Below are positions 1 to 9,602 of a DNA stretch of 64,000 nt, piece by piece. This stretch comes from an uncultured Alphaproteobacteria bacterium (lineage in GTDB: Bacteria; Pseudomonadota; Alphaproteobacteria; UBA11222). The stretch is taken from positions 92,347 through 156,346 of the forward strand of contig CAMYID010000018.1 in the NCBI GenBank assembly GCA_947258435.1. The letters are read 5' to 3'. The stretch's first letter is position 1, and each line of letters opens with the position of its first letter. The position numbers and the translations under genes are program-made. Under the pieces are notes generated by a model that did no database searches, had not been told where the DNA came from, and worked only from the letters and a program-made list of their open reading frames with translations.

Positions 1-340
1 CCACCTGGCCGGCCGGTGCGGTTGGCTTGGGTGCCGGCGGCGGTGTCGCTACAACTGGCCCGGCCGCATCGCGCGGCCCCGCAGTGGACGGTTCACGCAG
101 CCGCACCGTGCCTGCTCCACCAGCGGACGGTTGCCGAATATCGGGATAGCGCAATCCGCCGGATCTGCCGCCATAAGGCGCACCAATCGCATCCAGCGCA
201 CCCCAATCCACCTCGACAGCAGGTTCGCTTTCCTGGCCAATAACAAGGGTCTCCTGCGCGTGAGCGGTACCCAGGCACAGCGCCAGCAGCGGTGCCATTG
301 CCAGCCCGCCGCCTGCATTCTTCAAAATCTTCTTTTTCAT
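1..340 (-). CDS. partial secreted protein with Pro/Ala-rich linker (3' end off the window)
   Basis: The gene reads leftward from ATG at 340 and has no stop inside the window, so only about 113 N-terminal residues are seen. The first 29 or so residues form a signal peptide: a KKK start, a Leu/Ala-rich core and an AHAQ-like cleavage site. After it come a short conserved-looking stretch (VIGQ...PAVEVDWGALDAIG) and then a low-complexity run rich in Pro and Ala, typical of a linker before a C-terminal domain. Such architecture is common in OmpA-family envelope proteins, but the domain lies outside the window, so that is a guess. It sits 195 bp downstream of suhB on the same strand; the gap between them is AT-rich. 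Confidence 0.6.
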   Translation of the reverse strand, partial: MKKKILKNAGGGLAMAPLLALCLGTAHAQETLVIGQESEPAVEVDWGALDAIGAPYGGRSGGLRYPDIRQPSAGGAGTVRLREPSTAGPRDAAGPVVATPPPAPKPTAPAGQV

Positions 341-534
341 AACGGTTCTGAATTCACAATCTGAATTTATATAATTAAAAACTTCTATCCTTATGGACAG
401 GCGAGAATATTTGCCCCAAAGAGGCGGGAAAATTGCTGAGTCTGAAAAAATTCAACTTGATTTATACCGCTTTAACATAGCTTGCCGGCGGCAAATGAAC
501 AAGCGGTGTGGGCAATAGAATTCAGCCACGGCCA

Positions 535-1341
535 TCAGCCCGGCGAGGGAGTCATTGCCTCTTTGAGGAGTTTGGCGAGCGGTGCCTGCAAGCCGTCATT
601 TGTCGCCAGTACACTGCCTGAACGCAGCATATCAGCCCCGCCGTCGCATTCACTGACAAACCCGCCTGCCTCACGCACAATGACGATGCCCGCCGCAATA
701 TCCCAGGGCTGCAATCCGGTTTCCCAGAAGCCGTCAAAACGCCCCGCCGCGACATAGGCAAGATCAAGCGCTGCGGCACCGAAACGGCGCACACCCGCGA
801 CCTGCGGCATGATCTGCGCCATTTCGCGCAGGAATATGTCATAGCCGGACCGTCCATGAAACGGAATGCCCGTGGCCAGTACGGCTTCCTGCATTGAACG
901 GCGGCCCGATACGCGCAAACGCCGGTTATTGAGGAACGCGCCCTGGCCCTTTTCCCCGACAAAGCAATCATCTGTGACCGGGTTGTAGATCACACCGGCA
1001 ACAAGCTCCCCGGCCCGCTCAAGCCCGATGGAAATCGCAAAATGCGGCAGCCCGTGCATGAAATTCAGCGTTCCGTCGAGCGGATCGATAATCCACCGGT
1101 TGCGCGAATCCTCGCCCTGGGTCAGCCCGCTTTCTTCCGCCAGGATACCGAATGCGGGCCGTGCCCGCTGCAGCTCCGCGATCAGTATCTTTTCCGCCCG
1201 CAAATCCGCATTGGTGACGAAGTCGGCCGGCCCCTTGCGCGATACCTGCAACTGTTCAACCTCACCAAAATCGCGCACCAGGCTGCGCGCGGCTTTGCGG
1301 GCGGCCCCGACCATGACGTTAATTATTGCAGAATTGGCCAT
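535..1341 (-). CDS. suhB: inositol-1-monophosphatase family protein (SuhB)
   Basis: 268 residues, the usual length for inositol monophosphatase family enzymes, Mg2+-dependent phosphatases acting on inositol phosphates or related sugar phosphates. All metal-site motifs are visible: EES at 69-71, IDPLDGT at 85-91 followed by NFMHG, and WDIAAG at 213-218. In many proteobacteria SuhB also takes part in rRNA antitermination; whether this one does cannot be read from sequence. It lies about 100 bp downstream of efp on the same strand and is probably co-transcribed with it. Confidence 0.93.
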   Translation of the reverse strand: MANSAIINVMVGAARKAARSLVRDFGEVEQLQVSRKGPADFVTNADLRAEKILIAELQRARPAFGILAEESGLTQGEDSRNRWIIDPLDGTLNFMHGLPHFAISIGLERAGELVAGVIYNPVTDDCFVGEKGQGAFLNNRRLRVSGRRSMQEAVLATGIPFHGRSGYDIFLREMAQIMPQVAGVRRFGAAALDLAYVAAGRFDGFWETGLQPWDIAAGIVIVREAGGFVSECDGGADMLRSGSVLATNDGLQAPLAKLLKEAMTPSPG

Positions 1342-1444
1342 CAGCTATCACAAATCCTCACCAGACCCACGCACCACAACGGGCGCGGCTCCCCACTCAA
1401 ACCGAAACGCACGAAAACCGCGCAAGCGATGCACGTCGATCGCC

Positions 1445-2008
1445 TCAATCCGCGCGCTTGACGTAAGTTACCTCTTCCGTATCGACAATGATCTTGTCGC
1501 CGACCGCGCAAAAGGGCGGCACCATGACGCGCAACCCGTTGTCGAGCATGGCGGGCTTGTAGGAGGCCGCCGCCGTCTGCCCTTTGACGGTAGGCTCGGT
1601 TTCGGTGATCTCCAGCGTGACATGCTGCGGCAGCTGCACGCCGAGCGAACGCCCCTCATAGGATTCAACCGTCACTTCCATACCATCCTGCAGGAATGCG
1701 ACCCGTTCCCCCAGCAAATCCTGATCGATATCGATCTGCTCGAAACTTTCCTGATCCATGAAGGTCAGCTTATCGCCATCGGCATACAGAAACTGATAAT
1801 CCTTCTGGTCAAGACGTACCCGTTCGACCGATTCCGAGGCACGAAAGCGCTCATTCAGTTTCGTACCGTCCAGCAGGTTGCGCAGCTCGACCTGCGCGAA
1901 GGCACCGCCTTTGCCCGGTTTCACGTGATTCGTCTTAACCGCAACCCACAATGAGTCCTTATGCTGAATGACATTGCCTGGACGAATTTCATTACCGTTG
2001 ATCTTCAT
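1445..2008 (-). CDS. efp: elongation factor P
   Basis: 187 residues, full length for EF-P, the tRNA-shaped translation factor that relieves ribosome stalling at polyproline. The three beta-barrel domains can be followed: an N-terminal KOW-like domain with the tip loop PGKGGAF at 31-37 (the lysine at 33 is where modification would occur), the central OB domain, and a C-terminal OB domain with the family-typical PxxV(D/P)xG-like segment. The start is preceded by AGGA with a 5-nt spacer. No EpmA or EpmB modification gene is present in this window. Confidence 0.96.
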   Translation of the reverse strand: MKINGNEIRPGNVIQHKDSLWVAVKTNHVKPGKGGAFAQVELRNLLDGTKLNERFRASESVERVRLDQKDYQFLYADGDKLTFMDQESFEQIDIDQDLLGERVAFLQDGMEVTVESYEGRSLGVQLPQHVTLEITETEPTVKGQTAAASYKPAMLDNGLRVMVPPFCAVGDKIIVDTEEVTYVKRAD

Positions 2009-2184
2009 GGGGTTCCTAAAACTATTGCGATTCTGCCAGATATTCGGGAACGCCGCCCCGGCCGCCGATCCTGCGGCAGGCAGCGCCGGAACCTATCAGC
2101 TTGCCCGGCACTATACAATATTGCCGCGAATGGCTGAGCAATTCACTCAACTGACCCGCAACCGCCGGCGCAACCGGGCGGTGG

Positions 2185-2763
2185 CTATCCCCGCGCGTCG
2201 AGAAAATCATCCGCGGTCAGCAGCGGGTCGAGGGTAATTCCCTGCCCCGACAGCATATCCGCCGCACCCTCGAGACGATCGACAATCGTGATCGCATGCG
2301 CGACCTGCGCACCTTCCGCGCGCAACACCCTGACGGCATCAAGCAGGGATCCGCCGGTGGTCGTCACATCCTCCACCATCAGAATATTCCTGCCGCGCAA
2401 TGTCTCGCCGGGGGGCACGCCTTCAATCCGCTGCTGCGTGCCGTGACCTTTTGCCTGTTTGCGGATAATCAGCGCGGGCAATGCCGCGCCCCGCCCATGG
2501 CTTTTCACCGCAACGCTGCAGGCGATCGGCACCGCTCCCATTTCAAGCCCGCCGACATAATCGACCGCAAGCCCGCCCGCGCGATCCAGAATCAGCTCCG
2601 CAATCGCATCCGCCCCCGCCGGGTCAAGCATGCTGGGCTTCATGTTGAAATAGAAATTGCTCTTCCTGCCCGATGCCAATGTCATTTCCTTCCCTGTCGC
2701 GAAGGATTTTTCGGCAATGATCGCGTGCAATGTCTTACGTAAGGCCACAAGGTTCCCGTTCAT
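2185..2763 (-). CDS. pyrE: orotate phosphoribosyltransferase
   Basis: 192 residues. It catalyses orotate + PRPP to OMP in pyrimidine synthesis in the cytosol. The PRPP-binding signature VEDVTTTGGS is present at about 130-139, and the N-terminal part carries the substrate-loop residues (SGRKSNFYFN). The neighbours are a kinase-like protein upstream and efp downstream on the same strand. The Shine-Dalgarno sequence before the ATG is weak. Confidence 0.95.
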   Translation of the reverse strand: MNGNLVALRKTLHAIIAEKSFATGKEMTLASGRKSNFYFNMKPSMLDPAGADAIAELILDRAGGLAVDYVGGLEMGAVPIACSVAVKSHGRGAALPALIIRKQAKGHGTQQRIEGVPPGETLRGRNILMVEDVTTTGGSLLDAVRVLRAEGAQVAHAITIVDRLEGAADMLSGQGITLDPLLTADDFLDARG

Positions 2764-2805
2764 TTTCGTTCATCATATCCGCCGGTCTGCCGCCCGGCAT
2801 GTGCG

Positions 2806-3879
2806 TCAGGCGACAGCCCCGGCCTTCTGCGCGTAAAGCCAGGCGGCTTCTGCCAATGGCCGCACCCGCGATGACATTTCAATTGCCTGCTCGCTTGCCG
2901 CCGTACCGTCGCGCACGCGGCCACGAATACCCTGCAGGATGCCCGCAAGCCGGAAAAAGTTATAGGCGAAATAGAAATCGAGATTGGTAATCTCATCACG
3001 CCCGGTCCGCGCGCAATAGGCGGCGGCATATTCCGCCTCGGTCGGAATACCCATGGCCTTGAGCTCGGCTTCCGGTGTCACGCCAAGGGCGGAATCCGGA
3101 TTACGCCACTGCATCAGGTGATAGGTGAAATCGCCAAGCGGATGGCCAAGCGTCGCCAGTTCCCAGTCGAGCACGGCGACAATATGCGGTTCGGTCGGAT
3201 GCAGCACCGCATTATCGAGCCGGAAATCCCCATGCACGAGCGAGACGGAGTCATCGTCGGGAATATTGCCAGGCAACCAGTCGATCAGCCGGTTCATCTC
3301 GACAATTTCCTCGGTCTCCGATGCCTGATACTGCTTGGTCCAGCGTGAAATCTGCCGCGCGAAATAATTTCCCGGCTTGCCGAACTCCTCAAGCCCGATG
3401 GCTTTGTAATCGACCATGTGAAGGTCTGCCATGAAAGCGAGCTGGGAATCGAAGATCTGCCGACGCTCATCCACCGTGACACCAGGGACAAGCGGTTCCC
3501 AGATAACGCGACCGGCGACAAAATCCATGACATAGAAGATCGTGCCGATGATATTTTCATCCTCACACAGACAAAATGTCTGCGGCACCGGCACATTCGT
3601 CCTGTTCAGCGCCGTGATAACCTGATATTCGCGGTCTACCGCATGCGCCGACTTCAGCAGCGTTCCAGGCGGTTTGCGGCGCAACACATAGGAACGCTCA
3701 GGCGTCACCAGCTTATAGGTCGGATTGGACTGGCCGCCCTTGAATTCCTCCACCTGCATCGGGCCGGCGAACCCGTCAATATGAGCGGCGAGATAGTCAT
3801 AAAGCGCCGTTTCATCAAAGCGATGACTTTCGGCAACCTGTTTGGTGCCCGAAAATTGTTCCTGCCTGTCTTCCGCCAT
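2806..3879 (-). CDS. APH-family phosphotransferase (kinase fold, ACAD10/11-like)
   Basis: 357 residues of the aminoglycoside phosphotransferase/choline kinase fold. The Brenner-type catalytic motif is clear (LVHGDFRLDN, His-Gly-Asp and Asn), followed by the metal-binding VLDWE. Close relatives include the kinase domain of acyl-CoA dehydrogenase family members 10/11, and bacterial homologues are often found with acyl-CoA catabolism genes, so a role in phosphorylating a hydroxyacyl substrate is plausible but inferred. There is no evidence for antibiotic resistance. The gene is 42 bp upstream of pyrE on the same strand. Confidence 0.85.
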   Translation of the reverse strand: MAEDRQEQFSGTKQVAESHRFDETALYDYLAAHIDGFAGPMQVEEFKGGQSNPTYKLVTPERSYVLRRKPPGTLLKSAHAVDREYQVITALNRTNVPVPQTFCLCEDENIIGTIFYVMDFVAGRVIWEPLVPGVTVDERRQIFDSQLAFMADLHMVDYKAIGLEEFGKPGNYFARQISRWTKQYQASETEEIVEMNRLIDWLPGNIPDDDSVSLVHGDFRLDNAVLHPTEPHIVAVLDWELATLGHPLGDFTYHLMQWRNPDSALGVTPEAELKAMGIPTEAEYAAAYCARTGRDEITNLDFYFAYNFFRLAGILQGIRGRVRDGTAASEQAIEMSSRVRPLAEAAWLYAQKAGAVA

Positions 3880-3951
3880 GTGCCCAACTCTGTTCTGATT
3901 AGTGTCGTTGCGGTCGCCGGCAAAGGCCGCGTCCCGATCCCTCCGGCTATT

Positions 3952-5232
3952 TTAGCCCTTTGTGCGTTCGCGTGCCAGCGCGCGCCACGCAATATCGCGC
4001 CGGCAGAATCCGCCCGGCCAGTCGATCAGATCGACCGCCCGGTAAGCCCGCTCCACCGCTTGCGAAACGGTCGCACCGGTCGCCGTGACATTCAGCACGC
4101 GTCCGCCATTGGCGTGGATCTCACCGTGACTTCCGGCTGTGCCCGCATGAAAAATCTGCACCCCCTCGACCCCGGCAGCGGCATCCAGCCCACCAATCAC
4201 CTCGCCCTTGGCATAAGAACCGGGATAGCCCTCGGCCGCCATTACAACGGTCACCGCGCACGCCTCGGACCAGTGCAGCGCGACCCGGTCAAGCCCGCCT
4301 TTCGCCGACGCAATCAGCGCGGGCAGCAGATCGCTTTGCAGCCGCATCATCAGCACCTGACATTCGGGATCGCCGAACCGGACATTATATTCGATCAGTT
4401 GCGGGCCTTTCCCGGTGATCATAAGCCCCGCAAACAGCACCCCCCTGAACGGGGTGCCGTCCGCCGCCATGGCCGCAACGGTGGGCTTTATAATATCTTC
4501 CATCACGCGGTCGCACATTGCGGCATCCATGACAGGCGCGGGCGAGTAGGCCCCCATGCCCCCGGTATTGGGGCCGCTGTCGCCTTCGCCCACCCGCTTG
4601 TGATCCTGCGCCGCGATCAGAGGCAGCACATTTTCCCCGTCGACAAGCGCGAAGAAGCTCGCTTCCTCGCCCTCGAGAAATTCCTCGATGACAAGTTCGG
4701 CACCCGCACTGCCGAACTGACCGCCCAGAATATTGTCGACCGCTGTTTCCGCCTCGGCCACGGTGGCGGCGATGATCACCCCTTTACCCGCCGCCAGACC
4801 GTCTGCCTTCACAACAATGGGGGCGCCGGTTTCGCGGATGAACGCCTTGGCGGGCGCGGCATCGGTGAAACGGCGATAGGCCGCGGTCGGAATAGACGCG
4901 CGCGCGCACAGATCCTTGGTAAACCCTTTGGAGCCTTCAAGCCGCGCTGCCGCAGCGGAAGGGCCGAAGGCGGCGATCCCGCGCTCTGCGAGATAATCCA
5001 CAAGCCCCGCGACAAGCGGCGCTTCAGGCCCCACAATAACAAATCCTATATCGCGCTCACGCACGATGGCCTCGACCTGCGCGAAATCGGTGCCGTCGGC
5101 ATCCAGCCGCAAATCGTCCGCGATCCCGCCATTTCCCGGCGCGCAATAGACCCGTGACACATGCGGTGAGCGTGACAATGCCCAGGCCAGCGCATGTTCG
5201 CGCCCCCCCGAACCGATAATCAGTAGATTCAT
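3952..5232 (-). CDS. purD: phosphoribosylamine--glycine ligase
   Basis: ATP-grasp enzyme of purine synthesis joining phosphoribosylamine and glycine to give GAR. It begins with the N-terminal Rossmann motif ([19 protein letters not shown]), followed by central ATP-grasp features ([18 protein letters not shown]) and the segment [13 protein letters not shown] place the start at ATG 5232, giving 426 residues, because AGGTGGGAGAG lies just in front; an in-frame GTG at 5244 would add only MGES. It is a single gene in this stretch, not linked to purE/purK here, which lie 1-2.5 kb upstream. Confidence 0.95.
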   Translation of the reverse strand: MNLLIIGSGGREHALAWALSRSPHVSRVYCAPGNGGIADDLRLDADGTDFAQVEAIVRERDIGFVIVGPEAPLVAGLVDYLAERGIAAFGPSAAAARLEGSKGFTKDLCARASIPTAAYRRFTDAAPAKAFIRETGAPIVVKADGLAAGKGVIIAATVAEAETAVDNILGGQFGSAGAELVIEEFLEGEEASFFALVDGENVLPLIAAQDHKRVGEGDSGPNTGGMGAYSPAPVMDAAMCDRVMEDIIKPTVAAMAADGTPFRGVLFAGLMITGKGPQLIEYNVRFGDPECQVLMMRLQSDLLPALIASAKGGLDRVALHWSEACAVTVVMAAEGYPGSYAKGEVIGGLDAAAGVEGVQIFHAGTAGSHGEIHANGGRVLNVTATGATVSQAVERAYRAVDLIDWPGGFCRRDIAWRALARERTKG

Positions 5233-5329
5233 ACTCTCTCCCACCTGCCGCGCCTGCTGCTGCCATTCAGTCCCGCAAAATCCGGCATGACACCGGATCC
5301 CGCGCTTCTATCACGCGCAGGTGAAAAGA

Positions 5330-6004
5330 TTAAGCCGGGAAAGGCGGCGGATTGGCGAGATGCCCGGTCTTTCGATAAAGCCGGCAGCCCCGCGCGCTCC
5401 GGACTGTCTGCCGCGATCCGCAGGGAAGCCGCAACCAGTCGCCTGCCCGATATTTCCCGCTGTCGTCTGAAAAGCCGCCTGTCAGCACGAAATATTCCAC
5501 ACCGCCCGGAAACGCCGCTTCGGGCAATTCCTCACCGGGCGCAAGCTCAAGCAATGTGACCTGCTCATCGGAGCTCTCATGCAGCAGATAGCCCCCCGCC
5601 GCAGCTCCGACAGGCCCTAACGCATCCGTATCGTTGAGGTTAAGCCGCACATATTGCCGATCATCAGCCGGCATCTGCCATAATTTGACAAAGATCACGC
5701 AGCCCGCCTCGCTATGGGGGATATGCCGCGAGCCGACGGGGTTTCGCACATAGCTGCCTTCAGGATAGTCCCCCCTCTCATCGCTGAAAACGCCTGACAG
5801 AACGATAAACTCCTCCCCGCCCTCATGGCGATGGGCGCTGAACCGGCTGCCCGGCGCATAGCGCACAAGACTTGTCGCGCGGGCCACCTCATCCCCGTCC
5901 CGTTCCAGCATCCGGCGCTCAACCCCCGCCATGGGCGACGCCACCCAGGGCAGATCCTGTGAACGGACATGGGCACGTTTTGTCAGATCCGCATGGCGCT
6001 TCAT
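5330..6004 (-). CDS. double cupin protein, ChrR-like
   Basis: 224 residues with two cupin repeats related to the cupin domain of the anti-sigma factor ChrR. The first repeat keeps a plausible metal set: H58, H60, E64 and H94 (HRHEGGEEF, then GSRHIPH). The second repeat (about 135-215) keeps the fold (FPGGVEYFVLTGGF) but has lost the histidines, so it is probably structural. The N-terminal zinc-binding anti-sigma domain of ChrR is absent, and no sigma factor gene is adjacent. Likely a metal-binding dioxygenase-like or sensor protein; the substrate is unknown. It lies between purK and purD, all on the same strand. Confidence 0.8.
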   Translation of the reverse strand: MKRHADLTKRAHVRSQDLPWVASPMAGVERRMLERDGDEVARATSLVRYAPGSRFSAHRHEGGEEFIVLSGVFSDERGDYPEGSYVRNPVGSRHIPHSEAGCVIFVKLWQMPADDRQYVRLNLNDTDALGPVGAAAGGYLLHESSDEQVTLLELAPGEELPEAAFPGGVEYFVLTGGFSDDSGKYRAGDWLRLPCGSRQTVRSARGCRLYRKTGHLANPPPFPA

Positions 6005-6150
6005 CGCTGTCTTCTTCCAAAAGGGCTGAACTGAAACAGGATCGCCCGCCGAAAAATTTCCGACCGGCTTTCACATGGCCTGAAACTGGTGCATATCAAC
6101 AGATAGTGGGCCCGCAAACCCGACAAGCGCAAGGGCGGATGGCACGCTTT

Positions 6151-7242
6151 TCAGCGCCCGGTGGATAAAGCACCAAGTGGGAAGATTTCGGTCACATGGC
6201 CCATTTTCCGGCCCGGTCGCGCCGCGCCCTTACCGTAAAGATGCAAGGCGGCAGTGCGATCGCCGATAAGCGTCGCCCAGTCCTCGGCCTCTTCGCCGAT
6301 CAGATTACGCATCCGCGCATCCGAATGACGGCGCGCCGCGCCAAGGGGCCAGCCGCAAATCGCACGGATATGCTGCTCGAACTGGCTGACGAGACAGGCA
6401 TCGATCGTCCAATGGCCCGAATTATGAACCCGGGGCGCAATCTCATTAACGATCAGCTGGCCACCAGGACACACAAACATCTCGACCGCCAGCACACCGA
6501 CATAGTTGAGTGCGGTCGCCACCGTCTTTGCGATTGTCTGCGCCTGATCCGCCGTCGCCTTCTCAATTGCCGCCGGGACAGTTGAGAGATCGAGAATGTG
6601 ATTGCGATGTTCGTTCTCGGCCACGTCATAACAGGCGAGTTCGCCGGAAATCGCGCGGGCCACGATCACCGAAACTTCCCGCTCGAAACCCACAAACCCC
6701 TCAAGAATGGCCGGTGCCTGACCAATCGCGAGCCACGCCTCGTCACATTGCGCCCCATCACGCAGCATGAACTGTCCCTTGCCATCATATCCAAGGGTGC
6801 GCGTCTTCAGCACTGCAGGCAGACCGATAACATCTACCGCCGCGGCCATGTCGGCCTGGGTATCGACCGCTGCAAAAGGCGCGGTTTCAATACCGATCGA
6901 TTGCAGAAACCGTTTTTCGCGCAGTCGGTCCTGCGCCACCCCCAACGCGTCGATCCCGGGCCAAAGCGGCGCACGCCGCGCCAGCCGCTTTACCGTCGCA
7001 AGGGGGATATTCTCAAACTCATAGGTGACGAGCGCCACCGCATCGGCGAACTTGTCGAGCATGGCGCGATCATCATAATCCGCAACGGTGACAGCATGGG
7101 CAACCTGCGCCGCCGGGCTTTCATCTTCCGGGCAATAGATATGCGCCTTCAGCCCAAGGCGCGCCGCAGCCAGCGCCAGCATCCGCCCCAACTGGCCGCC
7201 CCCCAGAATCCCGATTTCCATCCCCGGCGCGATCACGGTCAT
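6151..7242 (-). CDS. purK: 5-(carboxyamino)imidazole ribonucleotide synthase
   Basis: 363 residues. An ATP-grasp enzyme that carboxylates AIR with bicarbonate to N5-CAIR. The N-terminal nucleotide-fold motif IGILGGGQLGRML is at about 10-22. Central substrate-binding residues appear in KTRTLGYDGKGQ, and the metal/ATP site in EMFVCPGGQLIVNEIAPRVHNSGHWT (given in two parts: EMFV..., NEIAPRVHNSGH). It starts 12 bp after the purE stop, so purE and purK form an operon, the usual bacterial two-enzyme route. Confidence 0.96.
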   Translation of the reverse strand: MTVIAPGMEIGILGGGQLGRMLALAAARLGLKAHIYCPEDESPAAQVAHAVTVADYDDRAMLDKFADAVALVTYEFENIPLATVKRLARRAPLWPGIDALGVAQDRLREKRFLQSIGIETAPFAAVDTQADMAAAVDVIGLPAVLKTRTLGYDGKGQFMLRDGAQCDEAWLAIGQAPAILEGFVGFEREVSVIVARAISGELACYDVAENEHRNHILDLSTVPAAIEKATADQAQTIAKTVATALNYVGVLAVEMFVCPGGQLIVNEIAPRVHNSGHWTIDACLVSQFEQHIRAICGWPLGAARRHSDARMRNLIGEEAEDWATLIGDRTAALHLYGKGAARPGRKMGHVTEIFPLGALSTGR

Positions 7243-7254
7243 CTCATCGCAAAC

Positions 7255-7746
7255 TCAGTCCTGCGGCTGCACGGCAACGGCATCTGTCTGGGCCTGCCGC
7301 CAGGCCGTCAGCCGGTCCGCCAGCGCATCATCATGCAGCGCCAGAATCGCAGCGGCAAGCAACCCGGCATTGGTCGCACCCGGCGTGCCGATCGCCAGCG
7401 TACCGACAGGCACGCCCGGCGGCATCTGCACGATTGACAGCAGACTGTCCTGACCGCTCAGCGCCTTGCTCTGAACAGGAACGCCCAGGACCGGCAAAGG
7501 CGTCATTGCCGCAGCCATGCCCGGCAGATGCGCCGCCCCGCCCGCACCCGCGATGATCAGATGCAATCCGCGCTCTTTGGCGGTTCCTGCATAGTCGTAA
7601 AGCCGATCCGGCGTCCGATGGGCCGAAACGATCCGCGCCTCATAGGGCACCTCAAGCGCGTCAAGGATCTGCGCAGCATGCTGCATGGTGGGCCAGTCCG
7701 ACTGGCTGCCCATGATAATTCCGACAAGTGGCTTGGCATCGCTCAT
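7255..7746 (-). CDS. purE: N5-carboxyaminoimidazole ribonucleotide mutase
   Basis: Class I PurE, converting N5-CAIR to CAIR. Family motifs are [11 protein letters not shown] near the start, SAHRTPDR (catalytic His) and [14 protein letters not shown] residues in the middle, with [17 protein letters not shown] and GTLAIG following. The start at 7746 (163 residues) is preferred because GGGA lies about 8 nt before it; an in-frame ATG at 7761 adds five residues and has almost no spacer to an SD. A sigma-70-like promoter lies upstream at 7790-7817. Confidence 0.96.
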   Translation of the reverse strand: MSDAKPLVGIIMGSQSDWPTMQHAAQILDALEVPYEARIVSAHRTPDRLYDYAGTAKERGLHLIIAGAGGAAHLPGMAAAMTPLPVLGVPVQSKALSGQDSLLSIVQMPPGVPVGTLAIGTPGATNAGLLAAAILALHDDALADRLTAWRQAQTDAVAVQPQD

Positions 7747-7789
7747 GCGTTTCGTTCCCATCCTGATCGACAGACCGAAAAAAGCGGGG

Positions 7790-7817
7790 ATTATAAGTAT
7801 ACTGCGGCCAGCCGCAA
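7790..7817 (-). promoter_or_regulatory. probable purEK promoter
   Basis: On the minus strand TTGCGG (7812-7817) and a perfect TATAAT (7790-7795) are 16 bp apart, 44 bp in front of the purE start. No PurR operator is obvious. Confidence 0.55.
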
Positions 7818-7883
7818 GTAATGATCTGCCGGCAGGTGATGGACCGGATGAATGATCGTAAAAGCTGTGTTAGGGTGTTTCCT

Positions 7884-7899
7884 CTAATTTATAAATTAG
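7884..7899. repeat. 16-bp perfect AT-rich palindrome in the purE / GGDEF divergent gap
   Basis: CTAATTTATAAATTAG reads the same on both strands. It lies 58 bp upstream of the GGDEF gene start in an AT-rich stretch, a position where an operator or promoter element would be expected. The binding protein is unknown. Confidence 0.5.
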
Positions 7900-7956
7900 T
7901 AAGTTATTGCTATATAAATATATGTTTGACGCAATTCTTGTGTCGGAAAGGCCATT

Positions 7957-8682
7957 ATGAAGATCGGCGAAACAAAACCGGTTCGCGATACCCAGCCTGT
8001 ACGTTCAGGTTCGTCCCGCACGCAAAAGACCGAAGGCACAGCCCAGGGTCGTGTTATCAGTGACAACACGACGATCATGGGAATTCCTGAATCGGAACTG
8101 ACCCCCAAGGTCCACGACGCGATTATGACCCTGATGCAGGAACTTGACCGGTTCCGGCAGGAACTTGACGTCGCCAGGAAACGCATCGCCCAACTGGAAA
8201 CCATCGCGGATCAGGATACCCTGACCGGCATTCTGAACCGGCGCGGCTTCATCGGCGCGATGAACCGCATCAAATCCTATGCCGACCGTTACGACACACC
8301 CGCAAGCCTTGTCTATTTCGACCTTAATAAATTCAAGCCTGTCAACGATCTGTATGGCCATGCGGCAGGTGACGAAGTCCTGCGCCGCATTGCGCAACTG
8401 CTGTCGCAAAACACCCGCGATTCAGATGTGGTTGGCCGGCTGGGCGGTGATGAATTCGGTGTCATTCTCGCCAATAGCGATCTGCCCACCGCCGAAGCAA
8501 AAGCCAGACAACTAGCCGAGGCGATCAGCGCCGAAAGCTATAATTTTGACGGCAAGACCGAACATGTGCATGCCGCATTCGGCGTTTACACCTTCGTCAA
8601 GGGCGAAGGGCTTGATGAAACGCTGGCCAAGGCAGACAAGAAGATGTATGCCGCAAAGCAGGCATCAAAAAGCAGCCGCTGA
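7957..8682 (+). CDS. diguanylate cyclase (GGDEF domain)
   Basis: 241 residues, predicted soluble, with no transmembrane segment. A short polar N-terminus is followed by a coiled-coil-like helix (about 55-88), then one GGDEF domain that makes cyclic di-GMP from GTP. The active motif is intact, GGDEF at 163-167, and an allosteric inhibition site RxxD (R154, D157) lies exactly five residues before it, so feedback control by product is expected. No sensory domain is seen, so activation may work through helix pairing or a partner protein. GGAAAGG precedes the ATG. It is divergent from purEK. Confidence 0.92.
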   Translation: MKIGETKPVRDTQPVRSGSSRTQKTEGTAQGRVISDNTTIMGIPESELTPKVHDAIMTLMQELDRFRQELDVARKRIAQLETIADQDTLTGILNRRGFIGAMNRIKSYADRYDTPASLVYFDLNKFKPVNDLYGHAAGDEVLRRIAQLLSQNTRDSDVVGRLGGDEFGVILANSDLPTAEAKARQLAEAISAESYNFDGKTEHVHAAFGVYTFVKGEGLDETLAKADKKMYAAKQASKSSR

Positions 8683-8817
8683 GCTGACCGGCTGACGCTG
8701 CCAAAAAAAGCATTGCGGCCATATACCATCGTGGCGACATACCAACGCGACACGATGCCCTGGCCCTCACCCGGCGGCCGCAGATCGCCTGGAACCCTGA
8801 AACTGATCGCTGCTGCC

Positions 8818-9159
8818 ATGTCTGATCCGGTTTATTTGTGCAGGCTGGAGGAATTGCCCGAAAGCGGCACGAAAGGCTTTCTGCTGGGAAGCGGGGCGGA
8901 CAGGCTCGATCTGTTCGTGGTCTGGCGCGCGGGCGTTTTACGCGGCTATCTTAACGACTGCCCGCACGCGCATACGCCACTTGAAACACGCCCCGACAGA
9001 TTTCTCGACCGGGACGAAACCTATCTGCTTTGCACGACCCATGGCGCGCGTTTTACCATCGACGACGGCACCTGCATCTCCGGCCCCTGTCGGGGGAAAT
9101 CGCTGACACCCCTTCCGGTCACAATTGCGGATGGCAAGATCTTCCTGCTGCGGGATTAA
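8818..9159 (+). CDS. Rieske [2Fe-2S] protein
   Basis: 113 residues from ATG 8818; in-frame starts further upstream (from 8713) add residues unlike the family. The Rieske cluster ligands are C48-x-H50 (CPHAHTPLE) and C72-x2-H75 (CTTHGARF), ending in a short beta-rich tail. Small soluble Rieske proteins of this type act as ferredoxins for oxygenases or as nitrite reductase small-subunit relatives. No oxygenase is adjacent, so the partner is unknown. The SD is weak. Confidence 0.85.
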   Translation: MSDPVYLCRLEELPESGTKGFLLGSGADRLDLFVVWRAGVLRGYLNDCPHAHTPLETRPDRFLDRDETYLLCTTHGARFTIDDGTCISGPCRGKSLTPLPVTIADGKIFLLRD

Positions 9160-9383
9160 ACAGCCCGCAGGCAACCCGCATTCACAATCAACCTGCCGGC
9201 ACGAATATCGGTCCGAAAATTTTCCAACCATCGCCGCGACGCCGGAACGGCCGTTGCTACCGGTGCCGCAAATGTGAAGCATCGTGAACAGCGCGAAAAA
9301 AGCATTTCCCGCACAAGGCACCTACCTGATGACTACCGCATGCTGACGGCGGACATGGATCAGAACGACAAATGGAGTTGAAA

Positions 9384-9584
9384 ATGAAGAAGGTGCGATT
9401 AGCGACGGTAAGTCTGGCTGTTTTCGCAGGGTTGGGCGGCACGGCAATGGCGGGGGGCGGACATAACGAACGCCAGGACGCCTTTGTCGAGGTACAACAG
9501 CTCAAACAGCAAAAAGCCGCGAAGCAGGAGGCGCGACTTGCCGCGCTTGAAGAAAAAGTCTCCGAAATTTCCGCGCAACGGTAG
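9384..9584 (+). CDS. small secreted coiled-coil protein, function unknown
   Basis: 66 residues from ATG 9384, chosen because GGAG lies 6 nt upstream. Residues 1-23 are a signal peptide (MKKVRLATVSLAVFAGLGG, then TAMA cleavage). The mature part of about 43 residues is highly charged and heptad-like (QQLKQQKAAKQEARLAALEEKV), suggesting a single helix or coiled coil in the periplasm. I do not recognise the family. A strong hairpin follows the stop, so it is probably a single-gene transcript. Confidence 0.65.
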   Translation: MKKVRLATVSLAVFAGLGGTAMAGGGHNERQDAFVEVQQLKQQKAAKQEARLAALEEKVSEISAQR

Positions 9585-9602
9585 TTCAATCTGAATTGGC
9601 AA

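Noticed and set aside
3418..5157. A 579-codon open frame on the plus strand
   Set aside because: Antisense to purD and the phosphotransferase gene; shadow frame of high-GC coding DNA.
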